Below, piece by piece: positions 63,804 to 64,000 of a stretch of 64,000 nucleotides of DNA. Source of the stretch: Sulfurimonas sp. (lineage in GTDB: Bacteria; Campylobacterota; Campylobacteria; Campylobacterales; Sulfurimonadaceae). The notes beneath the pieces were generated by a model. It ran no database searches, was not told the origin of the DNA, and saw only the letters and a program-made list of their open reading frames with translations. The stretch's first letter is position 1; each line of letters opens with the position of its first letter. The position numbers and the translations under genes are program-made. The stretch covers positions 1 to 64,000 of the forward strand of contig JAKFWK010000005.1 in assembly GCA_021732045.1 (NCBI GenBank), in the 5' to 3' direction.

Positions 63804-64000
63804 TTAGCTAAATTCTTTAATCTCTTTATCTTCTTTAACAAATCCATCCTCAACTCTTAAAATTCTGTCAAAAAGTGGCAACATTCGCTCATCATGCGTT
63901 ACAACTACAATTGCAACTCCTTGCTCAGCTGAGAGTTTTTTAAGCAGTTGCATAACCGAGAGTGCTCGTTGTCCATCAAGTGCTGCTGTTGGCTCGTCGG
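63804..64000 (-). CDS. ABC transporter ATPase, C-terminal part (runs off the window)
   Basis: The minus strand ends with TAA at 63804-63806. The preceding 65 codons read DEPTAALDGQRALSVMQLL through VVVTHDERMLPLFDRILRVEDG: the Walker B/D-loop and the H-loop histidine of a LolD/MacB-type lipoprotein-release or DevA-type ATPase. The beginning lies beyond 64000. It lies 35 nt upstream of mutS2's start on the same strand, so the two may be co-transcribed. The membrane partner is not visible. Confidence 0.9.
   Translation of the reverse strand, partial: DEPTAALDGQRALSVMQLLKKLSAEQGVAIVVVTHDERMLPLFDRILRVEDGFVKEDKEIKEFS

Overview
The window is AT-rich chromosome from a Campylobacterota (epsilonproteobacterial) bacterium, most likely a Sulfurimonas-like chemolithotroph. 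The indications are a PglB/STT3 bacterial oligosaccharyltransferase, a futalosine-pathway menaquinone enzyme (MqnE), a short Pgi, a ppiD-ftsA-ftsZ order and a guaB/gatA/small membrane protein/ileS neighbourhood that I recall from Campylobacter, and several c-di-GMP proteins. It is mostly ordinary housekeeping DNA with a few accessory blocks.

Layout. 1-4.3 kb: a crcB-like remnant, then ftsZ, ftsA and ppiD on the minus strand. 4.4-11.4 kb: a small unknown gene, bioA, dnaJ (minus), mltA-recR-pldA and pyk. 11.4-14.6 kb (minus): metY, a cluster of palindromes, guaB and a small unknown gene. 14.87-20.86 kb: an accessory three-gene unit on the plus strand (large autotransporter, lipoprotein alpha/beta hydrolase, TIGR03032-like/TPR protein), lying between guaB and gatA. 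21-26 kb: gatA, a degenerate lmo0937-type small membrane gene, a 35-aa membrane protein overlapping the end of ileS, and ileS; then a CinA-like gene. 27.0-27.8 kb: six tRNA genes behind a consensus sigma70 promoter, with the Val and Asp genes present twice. 27.9-36.2 kb (minus): rodA, then a tight unit mqnE-pglB-galU-pgi-pglF joining N-glycosylation to sugar-nucleotide supply.

36.5-49.1 kb is a signalling and flagellar region: a diguanylate cyclase with a c-type heme motif, yqeY (minus), flgH behind a sigma54 promoter, a LapG-like transglutaminase-fold protein, a degenerate-GGDEF/EAL protein, a NIT-domain chemotaxis receptor, valS (minus), and a REC-REC-PAS-GGDEF regulator. 49.1-57.5 kb: rubrerythrin, a UvrD-type helicase, the EI24/DUF3137/LemA trio (minus), dgt, a class D beta-lactamase and a YhiN-type flavoprotein (minus). 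57.7-61.5 kb: pgaBCD for poly-N-acetylglucosamine, without pgaA. 61.5-64 kb: mutS2 and the C-terminus of an ABC ATPase, both minus.

The candidates for something less described are the autotransporter/hydrolase/TIGR03032-TPR unit and the LapG-like protein placed between flgH and a degenerate GGDEF/EAL gene. No CRISPR array, insertion sequence, rRNA or prophage was seen.
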